64,000 nt of DNA from Nocardioides mangrovicus. Its GTDB lineage: Bacteria > Actinomycetota > Actinomycetes > Propionibacteriales > Nocardioidaceae. Below are positions 11,961-20,612 of this stretch, one piece after another; positions within the stretch are counted from its first letter, which is position 1, and each line of letters starts with the position of its first letter. The stretch covers positions 654,906-718,905 of the forward strand of contig NZ_RDBE01000010.1 in the NCBI RefSeq assembly GCF_003674065.1, in the 5' to 3' direction. A model generated the notes under the pieces. It saw only the letters and a list, made by a program, of their open reading frames with translations, was not told the origin of the DNA and did no database searches. A program made the translations under genes and the position numbers.

Positions 11961-14444
11961 GTGGGATCGAGGGGCCGGCTGCGCGTCTACCTGGGCGCGG
12001 CGCCGGGGGTGGGCAAGACGTACGCGATGCTCGGCGAGGCCCGCCGCCGGCTCGAGCGCGGCACCGACGTGGTGGTCGGCGTCGTCGAGACCCACGGCCG
12101 GGTGCACACCGAGGAGATGCTCGCCGGGCTCGAGGTGGTGCCGCGGGTGAAGCGCACGCACCGCGGGGTGGAGCTGGCGGAGATGGACGTCGAGGCCGTG
12201 CTGCGGCGCCACCCCGAGGTGGCGCTGGTCGACGAGCTGGCCCACACCAACGTCCCGGGCGGGCGGCACGACAAGCGCTGGCAGGACGTCGAGGAGCTGC
12301 TCGACGCCGGCATCGACGTCGTCACCACGGTCAACATCCAGCACCTGGAGTCGGTCAACGACGTCGTCGAGCAGATCACCGGCGTGGCCCAGCGCGAGAC
12401 CGTGCCCGACGCGGTGGTCCGGGCCGCGGACCAGATCGAGCTCAAGGACATGGCCGGGGCGTCGCTGCGTCGCCGGCTGGCGCACGGCAACATCTACGCG
12501 CCGGAGAAGATCGACGCCGCGCTGGGCAGCTACTTCCGGCTCGGCAACCTCGAGGCGCTGCGCGAGATCGCGCTGCTGTGGACCGCCGACCGCGTCGACG
12601 ACGCGCTGCAGCGCTACCGCGCCGACCACGACATCGACCGCACCTGGGAGACCCGGGAGCGGGTGGTCGTCGCACTGACCGGCGGCGCCGAGGGAGAGAC
12701 GCTGGTCCGGCGAGCAGCACGGATCGCCAACCGGGCCGGCGGCGAGCTGCTGGCGCTGCACGTGACCCGCTCCGACGGCCTGGTCGGCGTCGACGCGGAG
12801 AAGCTCGCCCACCAGCGCACGCTGGTGGAGTCGCTCGGCGGCAGCTACCACCAGGTGCTCGGCGACGACGTGCCGCAGGCGCTGCTCAGCTTCGCCCGCG
12901 CGGAGAACGCCACCCAGCTGGTGCTCGGCGACAGCCGCCGCAGCCGGCTGGTGGCGCTGCTGACCGGTCCCGGCATCGGGACGTCGGTGATCCGCAGCTC
13001 CGGTGACATCGACGTCCACATCGTCACCCACCGGCTAGCCGGCGCCGGCCGGTTCCCGCGGCGACGCGGCGCCGTCAGCTCACCGCGCCGGCTCGCCGGG
13101 TTCGGGCTCGCGGTGCTGCTGCCCGCGCTGCTCACCGGGGCCCTCGTGCCGCTGCGCGGCGACAACCTGGTCACCGACGCGATGCTGTTCCTGCTGCTGA
13201 CGGTGGTGGTCTCGGTGGTCGGCGGCACGCTGCCGGCGCTGCTGGCCGCGGTGGTCGGCTCGATGCTCCTCAACTTCTTCTTCACCCCGCCGCTGCACAC
13301 GCTGACCATCGCCGACGGCAACAACGCCCTGGCACTCGGCGTCTTCCTGCTCGTGGCCGTGCTGGTGAGCTCGGTGGTCGACCTGGCCGCTCGGCGCACG
13401 CGCGAGGCGGCGAGGTCCTCGGCGGAGTCGCGGACGCTGGCCGACCTGGCCGCCGCGAGCCTGGGCGGCGACGACGCGGTGGGCAACGTGCTGGAGCGGC
13501 TGCGCGAGACCCTGGGCCTGACGTCGGTGTCGCTGTGCGACGCACCCGACAGCAGCGCCGACACCTGCGTGCCGGCCGGTCCCGACCGCTACCTGCTGCT
13601 GCGCGGACGGATCCTGGAGGCCGACGAGCAGCGCATGGTGGGCGCCTTCGCCGACCAGGTGGCGGCCCTGGTCGACCGGGCCCGGCTGCGCCAGGAGGCC
13701 TCCGAGGCGGGAGTGCTGGCCGCCGGCAACCGGATGCGGACCGCGCTGCTGGCCGCCGTCGGCCACGACCTGCGGACGCCGCTGGCCGCCGCGAAGGCGT
13801 CGGTCTCCAGCCTGCGCGCCGCCGACATCGCCCTCGACGACGCCGACCGCGACGAGCTGCTCGCCGCAGCCGACGAGTCGCTGGATCGCCTCGCCGCCCT
13901 GGTGGACAACCTGCTCGACATGAGCCGGCTGCAGACCGGCGCGATGACGGTGCGACTCGAGCCCACCGGCCTGGAGGAGGTCGTCGCCCGTGCCCTGGAC
14001 GACCTGGGCCCCGACGGCCGTCGCGTCCGCGTGGAGGTGCCGCCCGACCTGCCGCCGGCGCTGGCCGACCCGGGACTGCTGGAGCGGGTGGTGGCCAACG
14101 TCGTCGGCAACGCCCTGCGGTACGCCCCGGCCGACCGGCCGCCGCTGCTCACCGGCAGCGCCGTCGGCTCGCGGGTGGAGATCCGGGTGGTCGACCGCGG
14201 ACCCGGCATCCCGGCCGCCGAGCGCGACCGGGTGTTCCGCCCGTTCCAGCGGCTCGGCGACACCGACAACACCACCGGTCTGGGCCTGGGCCTGGCGCTC
14301 TCGCGCGGGCTCGCCGAGGGCATGGGCGGCACGCTCGAGCCCGAGGAGACCCCCGGCGGCGGCCTGACGATGGTGCTGGCGCTGCCCGCAGCCGACTCCC
14401 CCGAAGTGCCCGAGCCCGGGCGGCGCGAGCGGGCCCGTCGATGA
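11961..14444 (+). CDS. kdpD: Osmosensitive K+ channel histidine kinase
   Basis: Sensor kinase of 827 residues that phosphorylates KdpE under K+ limitation. Order of domains: KdpD nucleotide-binding domain with Walker A GAAPGVGKT at residues 12-20; a Usp-like domain (about 230-350); four membrane helices (about 375-475); a GAF-like segment; the phosphoacceptor H602 in GHDLRTPLA; N-box NALRYAP; G-boxes DRGPGIPA and GLGLGLALSRG. All kinase boxes are intact. The start is GTG, and the stop overlaps kdpE (ATGA). Length is slightly below the approximately 890 residues of the enterobacterial protein, as is usual in actinobacteria. Confidence 0.96.
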   Translation: MGSRGRLRVYLGAAPGVGKTYAMLGEARRRLERGTDVVVGVVETHGRVHTEEMLAGLEVVPRVKRTHRGVELAEMDVEAVLRRHPEVALVDELAHTNVPGGRHDKRWQDVEELLDAGIDVVTTVNIQHLESVNDVVEQITGVAQRETVPDAVVRAADQIELKDMAGASLRRRLAHGNIYAPEKIDAALGSYFRLGNLEALREIALLWTADRVDDALQRYRADHDIDRTWETRERVVVALTGGAEGETLVRRAARIANRAGGELLALHVTRSDGLVGVDAEKLAHQRTLVESLGGSYHQVLGDDVPQALLSFARAENATQLVLGDSRRSRLVALLTGPGIGTSVIRSSGDIDVHIVTHRLAGAGRFPRRRGAVSSPRRLAGFGLAVLLPALLTGALVPLRGDNLVTDAMLFLLLTVVVSVVGGTLPALLAAVVGSMLLNFFFTPPLHTLTIADGNNALALGVFLLVAVLVSSVVDLAARRTREAARSSAESRTLADLAAASLGGDDAVGNVLERLRETLGLTSVSLCDAPDSSADTCVPAGPDRYLLLRGRILEADEQRMVGAFADQVAALVDRARLRQEASEAGVLAAGNRMRTALLAAVGHDLRTPLAAAKASVSSLRAADIALDDADRDELLAAADESLDRLAALVDNLLDMSRLQTGAMTVRLEPTGLEEVVARALDDLGPDGRRVRVEVPPDLPPALADPGLLERVVANVVGNALRYAPADRPPLLTGSAVGSRVEIRVVDRGPGIPAAERDRVFRPFQRLGDTDNTTGLGLGLALSRGLAEGMGGTLEPEETPGGGLTMVLALPAADSPEVPEPGRRERARR

Positions 14445-15118
14445 CCCGCATCCTGGTCGTCGACGACGAGCCGCAGATCGTGCGCGCGCTGGCCATCAAC
14501 CTGCGCGCCCGCGGCTACGAGGTGCGCACCGCCGCCACGGCCGCCGAGGCGCTGCAGCAGGCCTCGGCCCACCAGCCCGAGGTGGTGGTGCTCGACCTCG
14601 GCCTGCCCGACCTCGACGGCACCGAGGTGATCGCCGGCATCCGCGGCTGGAGCGACGTCCCGATCCTGGTGCTCTCCGGCCGCTCCGACAGCCTGGACAA
14701 GGTGGCCGCCCTCGACGCCGGCGCCGACGACTACGTGACCAAGCCGTTCGGCATGGAGGAGCTGCTGGCCCGGCTGCGCGCGATGCTGCGACGCGGCGGC
14801 CGGGTCGAGGAGGAGACCCCCGAGGTGCGCCTGGGCGAGGTCTCGGTCGACCTGGCCGCGCACCGCGTCGTGCGCGGGGAGGAGACCGTGCGGCTCACCC
14901 CCACCGAGTGGCACCTGCTCGAGGTGCTGCTGCGCAACCCCGGCCGGCTGCTGAGCCAGCGCTACCTGCTCGAGGAGGTGTGGGGCCCCGGCTACGAGAC
15001 CGCCCAGGGCAACCTGCGGCTCTACATGGGCCAGCTGCGGCGCAAGCTCGAGCCCGACCCGGCCCGGCCGCGGTTCTTGGTCAACGAGCCGGGGATGGGG
15101 TATCGGTTCGAGCCATGA
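14441..15118 (+). CDS. kdpE: OmpR-family response regulator KdpE
   Basis: Response regulator of 225 residues. The receiver domain has acidic pair DDE at 8-10, phosphoacceptor D52 in VLDLGLPDLDG, and the conserved K101 in DYVTKPF. The C-terminal winged helix contains LTPTEWHLLEVLLRNPG and ends GMGYRFEP, typical of OmpR/PhoB regulators. Placed last in the kdp operon and overlapping kdpD by 4 nt, it should activate the kdp promoter upstream of 7281. Two copies of a repeated hairpin follow the stop codon. Confidence 0.96.
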   Translation: MTRILVVDDEPQIVRALAINLRARGYEVRTAATAAEALQQASAHQPEVVVLDLGLPDLDGTEVIAGIRGWSDVPILVLSGRSDSLDKVAALDAGADDYVTKPFGMEELLARLRAMLRRGGRVEEETPEVRLGEVSVDLAAHRVVRGEETVRLTPTEWHLLEVLLRNPGRLLSQRYLLEEVWGPGYETAQGNLRLYMGQLRRKLEPDPARPRFLVNEPGMGYRFEP

Positions 15119-15127
15119 GCGGCGGGG

Positions 15128-15151
15128 GTTTTGCCGGGTGCCCGGCAAAAC
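15128..15151. repeat. GTTTTGCCGGG hairpin repeat, copy 1
   Basis: Arm GTTTTGCCGGG (15128-15138), TG, then the exact complementary arm (15141-15151). It lies 10 nt after the kdpE stop and reads the same on both strands, so it can terminate kdp and also cysteine-dioxygenase transcription. An identical 24-nt core occurs twice more in the window. Confidence 0.75.
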
Positions 15152-15186
15152 TCTTCACAATCGCCGCATTTCTCACCGGTTTTCGG

Positions 15187-15216
15187 GGGGTTTTGCCGGG
15201 TGCCCGGCAAAACCCC
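15187..15216. repeat. GTTTTGCCGGG hairpin repeat, copy 2
   Basis: Same 24-nt core as copy 1 (15190-15213), extended by three G:C pairs to a 30-nt palindrome. The two copies are in tandem with a 62-nt period between two convergent operons; the stop of the cysteine dioxygenase gene is 25 nt further on. Confidence 0.75.
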
Positions 15217-15240
15217 GGGCGCGAATGCCTCAGAGCGGCC

Positions 15241-15744
15241 TCAGATCGGGCGCAGCTCGTCGGCATACGACAGCGAGACCCGCTTGAGCAGCCCGCCCTC
15301 GTCGACGCGGTACTGGCCCATCCGCCACAGCGGCGGGCTGTAGGCGTGGATGGAGACCGAGCCGTGGACGGCGCCGTTGAGCCGGTGGATGTGGTCGGTC
15401 TCGAAGGAGAAGGTCTCCCCGGCGCGCACGCGGGTCTCCTTGGCGCCGTGCTCCAGCGTCAGGTTGTTCTCCACCAGCTCGCCGGCCACCACGGTGACCG
15501 CGCCGCAGGAGACGTCGTGGTCGTGCCAGCCGGTGTCGTTCTCCGGGGTCCAGCACAGGAGCCAGACGTCGACGTGGGCGTCGCGGTGCAGCGAGACGTA
15601 GACCCGCTCCTCAGTGTCGAAGGCCACGCGGTCGGCCCACTTCTCCGGGTGGGCGGCCAGGTCGCGGACCAGGTCCTCCAGCTCGCTCGGGGTGAGGTCG
15701 CGACTGACGACCTCCTCCAGCACGCTCAGCTCGCGAACGCCCAT
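15241..15744 (-). CDS. Cysteine dioxygenase-like cupin
   Basis: Small non-haem iron dioxygenase of 167 residues, predicted to oxidise cysteine or a related thiol to its sulfinate. The cupin iron-binding pair is H74 and H76 in WHDHD; the third ligand is one of H118/H120 in DHIHRL. The length is typical of the bacterial type I family. The gene overlaps the upstream amidohydrolase by 19 nt in a different frame and is surely co-transcribed, so the thiol substrate may be released by that hydrolase (inference). The tandem hairpin repeats lie behind its stop. Confidence 0.85.
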   Translation of the reverse strand: MGVRELSVLEEVVSRDLTPSELEDLVRDLAAHPEKWADRVAFDTEERVYVSLHRDAHVDVWLLCWTPENDTGWHDHDVSCGAVTVVAGELVENNLTLEHGAKETRVRAGETFSFETDHIHRLNGAVHGSVSIHAYSPPLWRMGQYRVDEGGLLKRVSLSYADELRPI

Positions 15745-16676
15745 GACGGCTCCTCCTCCTGCTGGTTGCTCCCCTCACCGGCGAGCAGCCGGGTCGGGTT
15801 CGTGACGCGGACGGCGTGGGTGGCGGCGTCGCCGAACAGGTGCGCCACCGGCTCGCCGTAGGGCCGGTCCGAGCCCAGGACGAGGGCGTCGATCCCCAGC
15901 GCGCGCACCAGGGCGTCGTGCCCGCGGGCGCCGTAGCCGGCGGAGTCGACGTAGACCAGCGGGTCGACCGCGGTGTCGGTGCCGCCGCGCAGCACGTGGC
16001 GCTCGTGGTGCAGGGGCGCCAGGCCCGCGCCGGCGGCGAAGACCAGGCGCAGGGTCGGGAACAGCGAGCGACCCCGCAGCTCGTGCCAGGCCCACCAGGC
16101 CGCGTGCAGCTGCTGCACGTAGCCCACGACGGCCGGCCACCAGGAGGGCACCGGACCGTCGAGAGGGTGGGAGCGCACCGGGCCGGGGTGGACCATGACC
16201 GGCTTGTCGCACAGCTCGGCCACCAGCAGCACCTGGGCCAGCCGCTCCCAGCCGGCCGGCGTGGCCAGCCAGGTGGCCGGCAGCTGCAGGCCGACGACGC
16301 GCTCGTGGCGCAGCAGCTCGGTCAGCCCGACGGCGTCGGGCTGCTGCGCGGCGACCGAGGCCCAGACACCGAAGTGATCGGGCAGCGCCAGGGCACCGTC
16401 GTGCCAGGCCGCCAGCAACCCGGCCGCCTCGGGCCGGGGCAGGTCCTCGATGCCCAACGGGGAAGAGAGGCTGAGGCAGGCCGATCCGACGCCGCTCTCG
16501 GCGTCGAGGCGGCGGCGAGCGTCGACGTCGTGGTCGGCCGGGTCGACCTCGTAGGGCTGCTCGCCCGCGGTGTGCAACGTCCAGCCGCGCAGGTACGGCG
16601 CGTGGCTGCGGGCGCGCAGCCGGTCGACCAGCTCCTCGGGCCACAGGTGCTGGTGCACGTCCACGGCGAGGGTCAT
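15726..16676 (-). CDS. Amidohydrolase-2 family TIM-barrel hydrolase
   Basis: Predicted metal-dependent hydrolase of 316 residues. The metal pair is the HxH of VDVHQHLWPE near the N terminus; a further His is in VMVHPGP near the middle and the catalytic Asp in LGSDRPYGEP near the C terminus, all in the expected order for the amidohydrolase-2 (decarboxylase/hydrolase) group. ATG 16676 is preferred to GTG 16682, since AGGAGG sits 9-10 nt upstream of the ATG but too close to the GTG. The first gene of a two-gene operon with the cysteine dioxygenase. The substrate is unknown. Confidence 0.78.
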   Translation of the reverse strand: MTLAVDVHQHLWPEELVDRLRARSHAPYLRGWTLHTAGEQPYEVDPADHDVDARRRLDAESGVGSACLSLSSPLGIEDLPRPEAAGLLAAWHDGALALPDHFGVWASVAAQQPDAVGLTELLRHERVVGLQLPATWLATPAGWERLAQVLLVAELCDKPVMVHPGPVRSHPLDGPVPSWWPAVVGYVQQLHAAWWAWHELRGRSLFPTLRLVFAAGAGLAPLHHERHVLRGGTDTAVDPLVYVDSAGYGARGHDALVRALGIDALVLGSDRPYGEPVAHLFGDAATHAVRVTNPTRLLAGEGSNQQEEEPSWAFAS

Positions 16677-16698
16677 CGCCACACACCTCCTAACTGCA

Positions 16699-16715
16699 TA
16701 AGTTCTATTGACTTA
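16699..16715. promoter_or_regulatory. Inverted repeat TAAGT-N7-ACTTA upstream of amidohydrolase
   Basis: A 17-bp inverted repeat in an AT-rich island within otherwise GC-rich DNA, 22 bp upstream of the amidohydrolase start and just before its AGGAGG. Possible operator or part of the promoter; no adjacent regulator gene is present. Confidence 0.35.
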
Positions 16716-16893
16716 GACTATTTCAGCAGATCCGCGGCTCGCGCGCCAGCGGAGTCTCGACATCGGGCGTGTCGTCGAGGAGCCGCGTCAGCCCTCCACC
16801 ACCCCTTCACCACCCCTCTAACCTGCGCGTTCGTGGCTGTGCGGTCACTTTGAGCACGTACAGTTCGGGCCAGCCTGTGGGAGGGGAGGGCAC

Positions 16894-18630
16894 ATGACGC
16901 AGCGGCTCGCGGCCGATGTGGTGCCGGCCGACCCCTCCTTCGACCGCTACGCGCGGATGGTCACCCGCTACCTGGCCGTGCCGATGGCGATGGTCACGAT
17001 GCTCGAGGAGGACCGGCAGGTCTTCCCCGGCGCCGACGGCCTCCCCGACGACCTCGCACAGACCCGCTCGACGCCGCTGGCGCAGGCCTTCTGCCAGCAC
17101 GTCGTGGCCCGCGAGGCGCCGGTCGTGGTCACCGACGTCCGGGTGGACGGCCAGTTCGGCGACGACGCGGTGGTCAGCGAGCTCGGCGCGATCGCCTACG
17201 CCGGCTGGCCGCTGATCGACGAGGCCGGGGCAACGATCGGCGTGCTGTGCGCCGTCGACACCGAGCCGCGCGAGTGGACCCGTGAGGACCTGGACGCGCT
17301 GGCCGACCTGGCCGACGCCTGCTCGGCGGAGATCCTCTACCGGCGCCGTCAGCAGCGCGCCGAGGTGGCGGCCGGCCACGCCCGCGAGATCTCCCACCGC
17401 AGCCAGGTGCTGCTCGCGCTGAGCGAGGGCCTCTCGGCCACCCGGACGCTGGACGACATCGCCTACGCCGTCGAGCAGATCGCGGTGGAGAACATCGGCT
17501 GCCTGCACGCCGGGATCTGGTTGCGCAGCTCCTTCCTGGGCGATCACGAGAACCCCGACCAGCTGCGCTTCGTGTCCGACCCGACCGTGCGCTGGACCTC
17601 CGCGCAGGTCAACAGCGAGGTGGCCACCGACGCCGAGCACCCCGTCGCCGAGGCGCTGCGCAACGGCCGCCCGCTCTTCTTCCGCGACCGGGACTCGCAG
17701 AACCTGCGCTATCCGCACCTCTCGGCCAGCACCCAGGTCGGCGAGGCCCGCGCGCTCATGCCGCTCTCGCTGGGCCAGGCCTTCGGCACCTTGGTGCTGC
17801 TGTGGGAGGACGTCCAGGACGTCTCCGCGCAGATGCGCATCACCATCGCCGCGCTGACCTCCTACGTCGCCCAGGCGGTGCAGCGCGCGGTGCTCTACCA
17901 GGAGCGGGTCGACGCCTCGATGACGTTGCAGAGCGCCATGCTGACCCGGCTCCCCGAGGCCCCCGGCATGGACCTCACCGCACGCTACCGCCCGGCGGCC
18001 GTGCACGACCGCGTCGGTGGCGACTGGTACGACGCGGTGGTGACCGCCTCGGGCGAGACGAACCTGATGATCGGCGACGTCTCGGGCCACGACATCTCCG
18101 CGGCCGCCGTCATGGGCGAGCTGCGCAGCACGCTGCGCGCGTTCGCCTGGGCCAACGACGACCTGCCCGCCGCCAACGTCGGCCGGCTCGACGAGGCGAT
18201 GGAGACCTTCGGCATCGAGCGCTTCGCCAGCCTGGTCTTCGCCCGCATCGAGAAGGCCGACGGCGACGGCTCCCGCGTCATCCACTGGACCAACGCCGGT
18301 CACTTCCCGCCGCTGGTGGTGCACCCCGGCGGCCAGGTCGAGCTGCTCGACGACGGCACCGCCCCGGATCCGGTGGTCGGCATCGACGCCTCGGTGCCAC
18401 GCCACAACCAGCAGGCGGTGATCCCGCGCGGGTCGATGCTGCTGCTCTACACCGACGGCCTCATCGAGCGTCGCGACGAGCCCATCGACGAGGGGCTGCA
18501 GCGGCTGCGGATCGCCGCCTCCCGGCACCACGGTCTGACCCCCGGCCGGTTCCTCGACGAAGTCGTCGAGGACCTGGTGGGCATCTCGCACGAGGACGAC
18601 GTCGCCCTCCTGGCGGTCCGGTTCGGCTGA
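16894..18630 (+). CDS. GAF-GAF-SpoIIE (PP2C) phosphatase
   Basis: Soluble protein of 578 residues. Two GAF-like domains (about 20-155 and 170-330; the first includes QAFCQHVVARE) precede a linker and a PP2C/SpoIIE phosphatase domain (about 350-578) with the metal motifs GGDWYDAV, IGDVSGHD and a final HEDDVALLAVRF. Such proteins dephosphorylate anti-anti-sigma factors in partner-switching stress pathways. No sigma, anti-sigma or STAS gene is adjacent, so the partner is encoded elsewhere. Start ATG is preceded by GGGAGGGGAGGG. The 217-bp gap to the divergent amidohydrolase carries both promoters. Confidence 0.9.
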   Translation: MTQRLAADVVPADPSFDRYARMVTRYLAVPMAMVTMLEEDRQVFPGADGLPDDLAQTRSTPLAQAFCQHVVAREAPVVVTDVRVDGQFGDDAVVSELGAIAYAGWPLIDEAGATIGVLCAVDTEPREWTREDLDALADLADACSAEILYRRRQQRAEVAAGHAREISHRSQVLLALSEGLSATRTLDDIAYAVEQIAVENIGCLHAGIWLRSSFLGDHENPDQLRFVSDPTVRWTSAQVNSEVATDAEHPVAEALRNGRPLFFRDRDSQNLRYPHLSASTQVGEARALMPLSLGQAFGTLVLLWEDVQDVSAQMRITIAALTSYVAQAVQRAVLYQERVDASMTLQSAMLTRLPEAPGMDLTARYRPAAVHDRVGGDWYDAVVTASGETNLMIGDVSGHDISAAAVMGELRSTLRAFAWANDDLPAANVGRLDEAMETFGIERFASLVFARIEKADGDGSRVIHWTNAGHFPPLVVHPGGQVELLDDGTAPDPVVGIDASVPRHNQQAVIPRGSMLLLYTDGLIERRDEPIDEGLQRLRIAASRHHGLTPGRFLDEVVEDLVGISHEDDVALLAVRFG

Positions 18631-18655
18631 GCCCCGACCGGGGACTGCCGGGCCG

Positions 18656-18985
18656 CTAGCGGGCCGCAACCAGGGGCGTGTCGACGCCCACGATGCCGAT
18701 CTTCGCCGCACCTCCGGGGGCGCCCAGCGGCTCGTCGCGCCCGGGCAGCACCTCGGTGAAGAAGTCGCGGTTGTCCTCGACGAACGGCTCGTCGCCGTCG
18801 GCTACGCGGCGGTCCTGGGTGATGGCCTCCACCGGGCACACCGGCTCGCAGGCGCCGCAGTCGATGCACTCCTTGGGATTGATGTAGCTCTTGCGCTCGC
18901 CCTCGTAGATGCAGTCCACGGGGCACTCGTCGACGCAGGCCTTGTCGTTGACGTCGATGCAGGCGCTGGCGATCACGTAGGGCAC
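18656..18985 (-). CDS. 7Fe ferredoxin (FdxA type) with C-terminal tail
   Basis: Ferredoxin of 109 residues. The N-terminal cluster region has cysteines at CIDVNDKACVDECPVDC and the second a full CIDCGACEPVCP, the pattern of [3Fe-4S][4Fe-4S] ferredoxins. A tail of about 45 residues with Gly/Ala/Val-rich end follows. It lies 10 nt downstream of the benzoate-CoA ligase gene in the same orientation, so it is probably the last gene of the boxC operon and could supply electrons to BoxB in place of, or together with, a reductase encoded elsewhere (inference). Confidence 0.88.
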   Translation of the reverse strand: MPYVIASACIDVNDKACVDECPVDCIYEGERKSYINPKECIDCGACEPVCPVEAITQDRRVADGDEPFVEDNRDFFTEVLPGRDEPLGAPGGAAKIGIVGVDTPLVAAR

Positions 18986-18995
18986 GGGCTGCTCC

Positions 18996-20612
18996 TCACA
19001 GACTCGGGGCGGAAGCGGTCAGGTCGTCGGTGCCTAGATCGTGAGGGTCGAGGTTCTCGGCCTGCGCCAGCAGCGCTCGCACCTTGAAGCGCTGCAGCTT
19101 GCCGGTGGCGGTCTTGGGCAGCTCGTCGACCAGCACCACGTGGCGCGGCGCCTTGAAGTGCGCGAGACCGTCGCGGCACCAGCCGATCAGGTCCGCCTCG
19201 AGGACGTGGGCGCCCGCGACCAGGACCACCACCCCGACCGGCTTGTCGAGCCCGTCGGAGTCCGCGACCCCGACGACGGCGGCCTCCTGCACGGCCGGGT
19301 GCTCGAGAAGCCGCGACTCGACCTCGGCCGGGGAGACCCAGATGCCGCCCGCCTTGAGCATGTCGTTGTTGCGGCCCAGGCAGGTGAAGTAGCCGTCGGC
19401 GTCCTGCACGTAGGTGTCGCCGGTGACCAGCCACTCGCCGCGGAAGACCTGCCGGGAGGCGTCGGTGCGACGCCAGTAGCCGAGGGCGATCGAGGCACCG
19501 CGCACGTGCAGCGCGCCGGGGGTCCCCGGCGCCGCGTCGCGGCCGTCCTCGTCCTTGATGGTCACCTCGTAGCCGGGCACGGCGACGCCGGTGGTGCCGG
19601 GGCGGATGTCGCCGGGGGCGTTGGACACGAAGATGTGCAGCGCCTCGGTGGACCCGATCCCGTCGATGATGTCGACCCCGAACCGCTGCTCGAACCGTCG
19701 CAGCAGCGGCGCCGGCAAGGCCTCGCCGGCCGAGGCCGCCAGCCGCACCGAGGCGAAGGTGTCGTCGGGGATGGTGCTGGCCAGCAGCGCCGCGTAGAAG
19801 GTCGGGACGCCGAAGAAGAGCGTGGGCCGCTCGGCGACGACCCGCTCGGCGACCAGGTCGGGCGTGGGGCGCCGCGGCTCGAGCACGGTGGTCGCGCCGA
19901 CGGAGAAGGGGAAGAACAGCGAGTTGCCGATGCCGTAGGCGAAGAACAGCTTGGCCACCGAGAAGGTCGTGTCCTCCGGCCGGATGCCGAGCACCTGGTG
20001 ACCATAGGTCTCGCACACGTGGCGGATGTTGGCGTGGCGGTGCATCGCGGCCTTGGGGGTGCCGGTGGTGCCGCTGGTGTAGAGCCACAGCGCCCAGGCG
20101 TCCTCGTCGGTGACGGCGACCTCGTGCTGCGCCGCGCCGGCCCCCTCCCCGGCGGCCGCGAACGCATCCCACGCCGACACCGCGACGGCCGGCGGCGCCG
20201 CCAGAGCCCCCTCGCCCACCAGCACCACCTCCTCGACGTCGGCGGCCACCAGCAGCGCGGCCGCCACGGGCTCGGTGAACTCCGAGGTGCACACCACCAG
20301 CCGCGCGCCGGAGTCGGCCATGATCGTGCCGAGCTCGGCGCCGGTGAGCATCGTGGAGACCGGCACGGCCACCACGCCGGCACGGAAGGCACCGAGGATG
20401 GCGGCCATCATCGGCACGTCGTCGCTCATCACCATCAGCACGCGGTCGTCACGGCGCAGCCCGGCGGTCCGGTAGGCGGCGGCGACGTCGCCGCACAGCG
20501 CGTCGAGCTCGCAGTAGGTGAGCGAGGCCGTCGGCGTCCGCACGGCCACGTGGTCGCCGCGCCCCTCCTCGAGGTTGCGGGTGAGCAGGTAGGTCGCCGC
20601 GTTGAACAGCAC
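18996..20612 (-). CDS. Benzoate-CoA ligase family protein
   Basis: Adenylate-forming enzyme of 538 residues that should activate benzoate (or a substituted benzoate) to its CoA thioester. Visible: AMP-binding loop LYTSGTTGTPKAAM, GSTEALHIFVSN, the hinge region TGDTYVQDADGYF, and the catalytic Lys in KTATGKLQRFK near the C terminus. FFAYGIGNSLFFPF is typical of the benzoate-CoA ligase branch. The GTG start at 20612 shares one base with the boxC stop (TAGTG), so the two genes are coupled; an open frame running back to 21137 is only a shadow of boxC. Confidence 0.9.
   Translation of the reverse strand: MLFNAATYLLTRNLEEGRGDHVAVRTPTASLTYCELDALCGDVAAAYRTAGLRRDDRVLMVMSDDVPMMAAILGAFRAGVVAVPVSTMLTGAELGTIMADSGARLVVCTSEFTEPVAAALLVAADVEEVVLVGEGALAAPPAVAVSAWDAFAAAGEGAGAAQHEVAVTDEDAWALWLYTSGTTGTPKAAMHRHANIRHVCETYGHQVLGIRPEDTTFSVAKLFFAYGIGNSLFFPFSVGATTVLEPRRPTPDLVAERVVAERPTLFFGVPTFYAALLASTIPDDTFASVRLAASAGEALPAPLLRRFEQRFGVDIIDGIGSTEALHIFVSNAPGDIRPGTTGVAVPGYEVTIKDEDGRDAAPGTPGALHVRGASIALGYWRRTDASRQVFRGEWLVTGDTYVQDADGYFTCLGRNNDMLKAGGIWVSPAEVESRLLEHPAVQEAAVVGVADSDGLDKPVGVVVLVAGAHVLEADLIGWCRDGLAHFKAPRHVVLVDELPKTATGKLQRFKVRALLAQAENLDPHDLGTDDLTASAPSL

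Noticed and set aside
15128-15216. Tandem hairpins as a minimal CRISPR array
   Set aside because: Only two units with a self-complementary core over the whole unit, no cas genes, and a further single copy between other genes; a terminator or REP-like element fits better.
18656-18985. BoxA
   Set aside because: BoxA is a ferredoxin fused to an NADP reductase of about 400 residues; this protein is only a 109-residue ferredoxin.
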